DNA of 64,000 nucleotides from contig WPIO01000005.1 of assembly GCA_009760855.2 (NCBI GenBank), positions 7,910,001-7,974,000 of the forward strand, in the 5' to 3' direction. Below, piece after piece: positions 61,055 through 64,000 of this stretch (positions are counted from its first letter, which is position 1; the number at the start of each line of letters is the position of its first letter). A program made the translations under genes and the position numbers. This stretch comes from Cristatella mucedo (lineage: Eukaryota; Bryozoa; Phylactolaemata; Cristatellidae). The notes under the pieces were generated by a model. It had not been told where the DNA came from. It ran no database searches and saw only the letters and a list, made by a program, of their open reading frames with translations.

Positions 61055-63540
61055 GGATAGGATATTACGAAAAAAAACCGTCGACAGTGCAGTCGTCAGA
61101 ATGCAATTCCAAACGACCAGCAGAGCCAAATAAGCCAGCTTGCTGCTCCGCGCTTGAGGCTATCGTACCGTCGTGAATTGGGTTGAGAGCGTGAGCTAGA
61201 CTCTTTGACTAGATCAATACTAGCTAAAGCTGTATTTTTTAAGAGACTTATGGCCATTCTATTGCGTGGAATGCCAAAAAATGCTAACAACCATAATAAT
61301 AATAGTAGTATCAACTGCTTGTAACATCTCCCTAATAAAGTTAAATCTTCATTCAGGTGGTTTGCAATTCATAGCAGGAGAAACAATATATTTGGTTAAG
61401 TGCTGGTAACATAAAACTGCCGCTAGAAACGTATCGCTACGTTGACGCTGGCTGGTATTTTCTTCCAACTGCTTAGGATTAGATAGGCTTTAAAAGTATT
61501 TAGACAAAAGATACGAACACACTTTTAACTCTAAAAATTCCTGTCATTTCGAGCAAGATTGTCGTTATTCAAAACGCCTTCCACTTTCGTCTAGCCTAGC
61601 AGCTTAAACAAACAAATTATCTCATTCTGTGGAGCCGTTTTTCTTTTGTAGTCTGGTGCATCTACCTTAAAGATTTACAGTAGCAACCTTAAAAGGTTGA
61701 GTCAGTATCTCGCCAGTAGCCAACTATTTTCTTGGAGAGCAAACGTTGATTTCGAGAAGATGAAATCTGACTTGAAGGGTCACTTGATGAATTTCTTTTT
61801 CCTGGCAGGCTAAAAAGTCGAGAACGAATGTTCTTCTTCAATATATTTAAAAAACCAAGTGTTTTGGCAAAAGAGGCTTTGTGGACGGCCTTCTCTGGCA
61901 GCTAAGGATCAGGAAACGTGTATTACTACTGATGGCTTCCGGTTAAAATGTTAGGGCAAAAATGGGTATTCAAGAAAAAGCGTTTGCAGTTATCAAACTG
62001 TGATGTATGTGAGGCAACTTACTAAAGCTTATTAGAGGCTCTTTTGGACACAGGGCGTTTGGCGAAAGCAGTCAGGCACACGGAACTGAATTTAAAGATC
62101 CCTCTCCAACTAGATGCCGTGCTTTCATGCTTAATAATTACCTTATTATATTCAGTTCTAGAATCTGAATGTAGACAGAGATCGCAATGAGTGTATCCTT
62201 CTTATAACTGATTAAGTCAGAATAGGAGCGTGCCGGAACAGTAATTCCGCCAGCATTTCCTCTTTGGAACTTGGTAACTCAGCCGAAATTCCAGTGAAGA
62301 GACAGACCTGAGTCTCTACACTGAGAATTCTCGGTGCCATGGGCACATTTAAAAGAAAGCTCACGAATTTTTGGAGACGCTGAAGCTTCACCCTAAGGCA
62401 TAATTCCCGCCAGACTTTGCTGAAATTACTTTTATGAAGGATTGCTATACCTGTTAAGCACCTCTGAAAATACTATAGACTCTTATAAAGATTATAGCAC
62501 CTCTGGAAACTAATCCCGATCGGGGCGCGTTGCCTTCGAAGCCTTTCACGAGGTAGCCCTACTGGGGAAAGCGTAGCTGGAAGAAGTGTGCCGATGTTGA
62601 GCACTTCAATAAGCGTCGAGAAGCGCTCTCTAGGCAGGGCAGTCTCCTTGCATATGCTTAGTAGCCGGAAATAGTACGAAGAGAGGCTAGCATGCTTCTG
62701 ACTGATCGCAGGGAGGCAGTTTGTTTGCCGCCTCCACAGAGAAGTCTTCCAAGAGGTGGGCGAACATCTCACCAGCCCCGTGCTCGTGTGCCCACTGCTC
62801 ATGGACCTGGTTTTCACGTAGAATAAAATCACTGTGTGCATGCATTCGGCTAGTTAGCCGCTGCCTCAGGCGGCGGCTGACCACACAGCGCCATGTGAAG
62901 CCTGCCCATCTCAATCAACGTCTATGACTTCACAAACCCATGAAGACAGAGGGTGAATTGTGCTAGACAGTTTTGTGTAGCATGCTCAAAGTTTAAGTAG
63001 CTTTCAGAGCCCATAGGATAGCCAGAAACTACTTCTCGAGAAACAAAGCGACAGTGAAAGCACAGCTGAATTAGGAGTATATTCGGCGAAGTTATTTGCG
63101 TGGAATTAGCAGCCAGCGAAGGACAGCTGGAAAAGGATGAGCCGCTCACGGGGATGAAACTTTCAGTCGCTGTAGAAGAATTTTAAAAGTGAGTTCCGCA
63201 TCCTATGACCTAAAGAGCAATAGCCGGTGTTTCGGAAAGACTTTAAGCAAATAAATAGAGCAGCCAATGTATTTTCCTTAGATGACCTGAGCACACGAGG
63301 TGGAAACTGGTGCAGCACTTTGGCTATACGTGACGTAGCTAATCGTGTGCCGGCCTTGTGAGTTAAAATGAGAATTTTTCTCTAAATCCGTTGGTCAATC
63401 GGAGCTGCCATTGCTCCGTCAGCAATTGCGACACAAAATAAAACCTCTTGCATTTTGACCTACCTTGCAGGGCTATTCATCAACTGCTGTCCAGGTTGTG
63501 AGGCTTTTTTTGCAGTTCGGCAAAAACTGAATTCCAGTAA
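61055..63540. other. Upstream of gene B exon 1, no supported gene
   Basis: I looked for further EGF exons on the minus strand and found none. At 62473-62914 the minus strand is open in two frames (EQWAHEHGAGEMFAHLLEDF in one), but the product is not recognisable and no splice context is convincing. Confidence 0.35.
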
Positions 63541-63542
63541 TC

Positions 63543-63660
<118 letters not shown>

Positions 63661-64000
63661 GTACAGTCAGAAACGGAGAGTTGTTGAGTTTTTTGCCAGT
63701 CGCCGTGGTAAGCAGTCACTCAATTTGGACAGAGATCGAGCTTTATGACTGGCTGTCCAAGCAGTCTCCTAAATGAAACTGTTGGTCATGTTTGGTAGAG
63801 GGCACTGACTCGGACTTTATTTTCTGAAGCATCTGTGCGAGCTGTTGCTTTTAAATTTCTTTTTCAACATTAACACATGCTTTAATGTTTACGAATCACC
63901 AAGCAATCGCTCTGTTGTGTCTTGAGAGGCTAGGAGTTCCCACGTTCAGTCATTCATTCCGGCATCTCACTCGGCAGGTCTTCTGGAAGAACTAAATAGC

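Noticed and set aside
62473-62914. Overlapping minus-strand open frames near the right end
   Set aside because: No recognisable family, no EGF cysteine pattern, no good splice sites.

Overview
The window is metazoan nuclear DNA. Coding exons are split by spliceosomal introns (polypyrimidine-AG acceptors, GTAAG/GTGAG donors), and the intervening sequence is full of decayed LINEs, tRNA-type SINEs, a small DNA transposon and long CT and AT microsatellites. The L2-type LINEs and the intron-rich EGF receptor genes suit an invertebrate, perhaps a spiralian or other non-vertebrate, but I cannot place the species from sequence alone.

The main content is a tandem pair of related single-pass membrane-protein genes, both on the minus strand. 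Gene B runs from 61049 (its 5' end is not in the window) to a stop at 38221. Gene A runs from 28747 to a stop at 464. I rebuilt both exon by exon from splice sites and reading-frame phase. Each encodes, in order, EGF-like modules, a short stalk, one transmembrane helix, a short conserved juxtamembrane exon ending in Lys-Leu-Val, and a long low-complexity Ala/Ser/Thr/Pro/Lys/Arg-rich cytoplasmic tail. The first three ectodomain exons match in size between copies (177/177, 219/216, 114/114 bp), and the intron phases agree from exon 1 through exon 6. The tails are built almost wholly from small symmetric phase 1-1 exons (42-342 bp).

Between the two genes lies an orphan tail module C (32954-32428 plus a terminal exon 29730-29636). 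It has the same entry phase (2) and exit phase (1) as the first variable tail exon of A and B, but I see no ectodomain or transmembrane exon of its own. It could be an alternative 3' end of gene B or the remnant of a third copy. Gene A likewise has no visible 5' exon between its first EGF exon and the C terminal exon. The locus may therefore be a cassette array with shared upstream exons.

Around the genes, by region: 1-18 kb is the gene A tail with L2 copies at 4.5-8.9 kb and 15.2-17.6 kb and several SINEs. 18-29 kb holds the remaining gene A exons, an L2 copy with an RT active-site box (19.2-20.8 kb), an unclassified repeat (23.4-24.06 kb) and CT microsatellites. 29-33 kb is tail module C. 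33.2-38.2 kb is a decayed plus-strand LINE of the restriction-like-endonuclease (R2/NeSL-like) group, interrupted by an L2 copy. 38.2-46 kb is the gene B tail. 46-61 kb holds gene B ectodomain exons separated by many L2 copies, one carrying a hAT-type miniature element. 61-64 kb has no gene I can support and ends in a long AT microsatellite.
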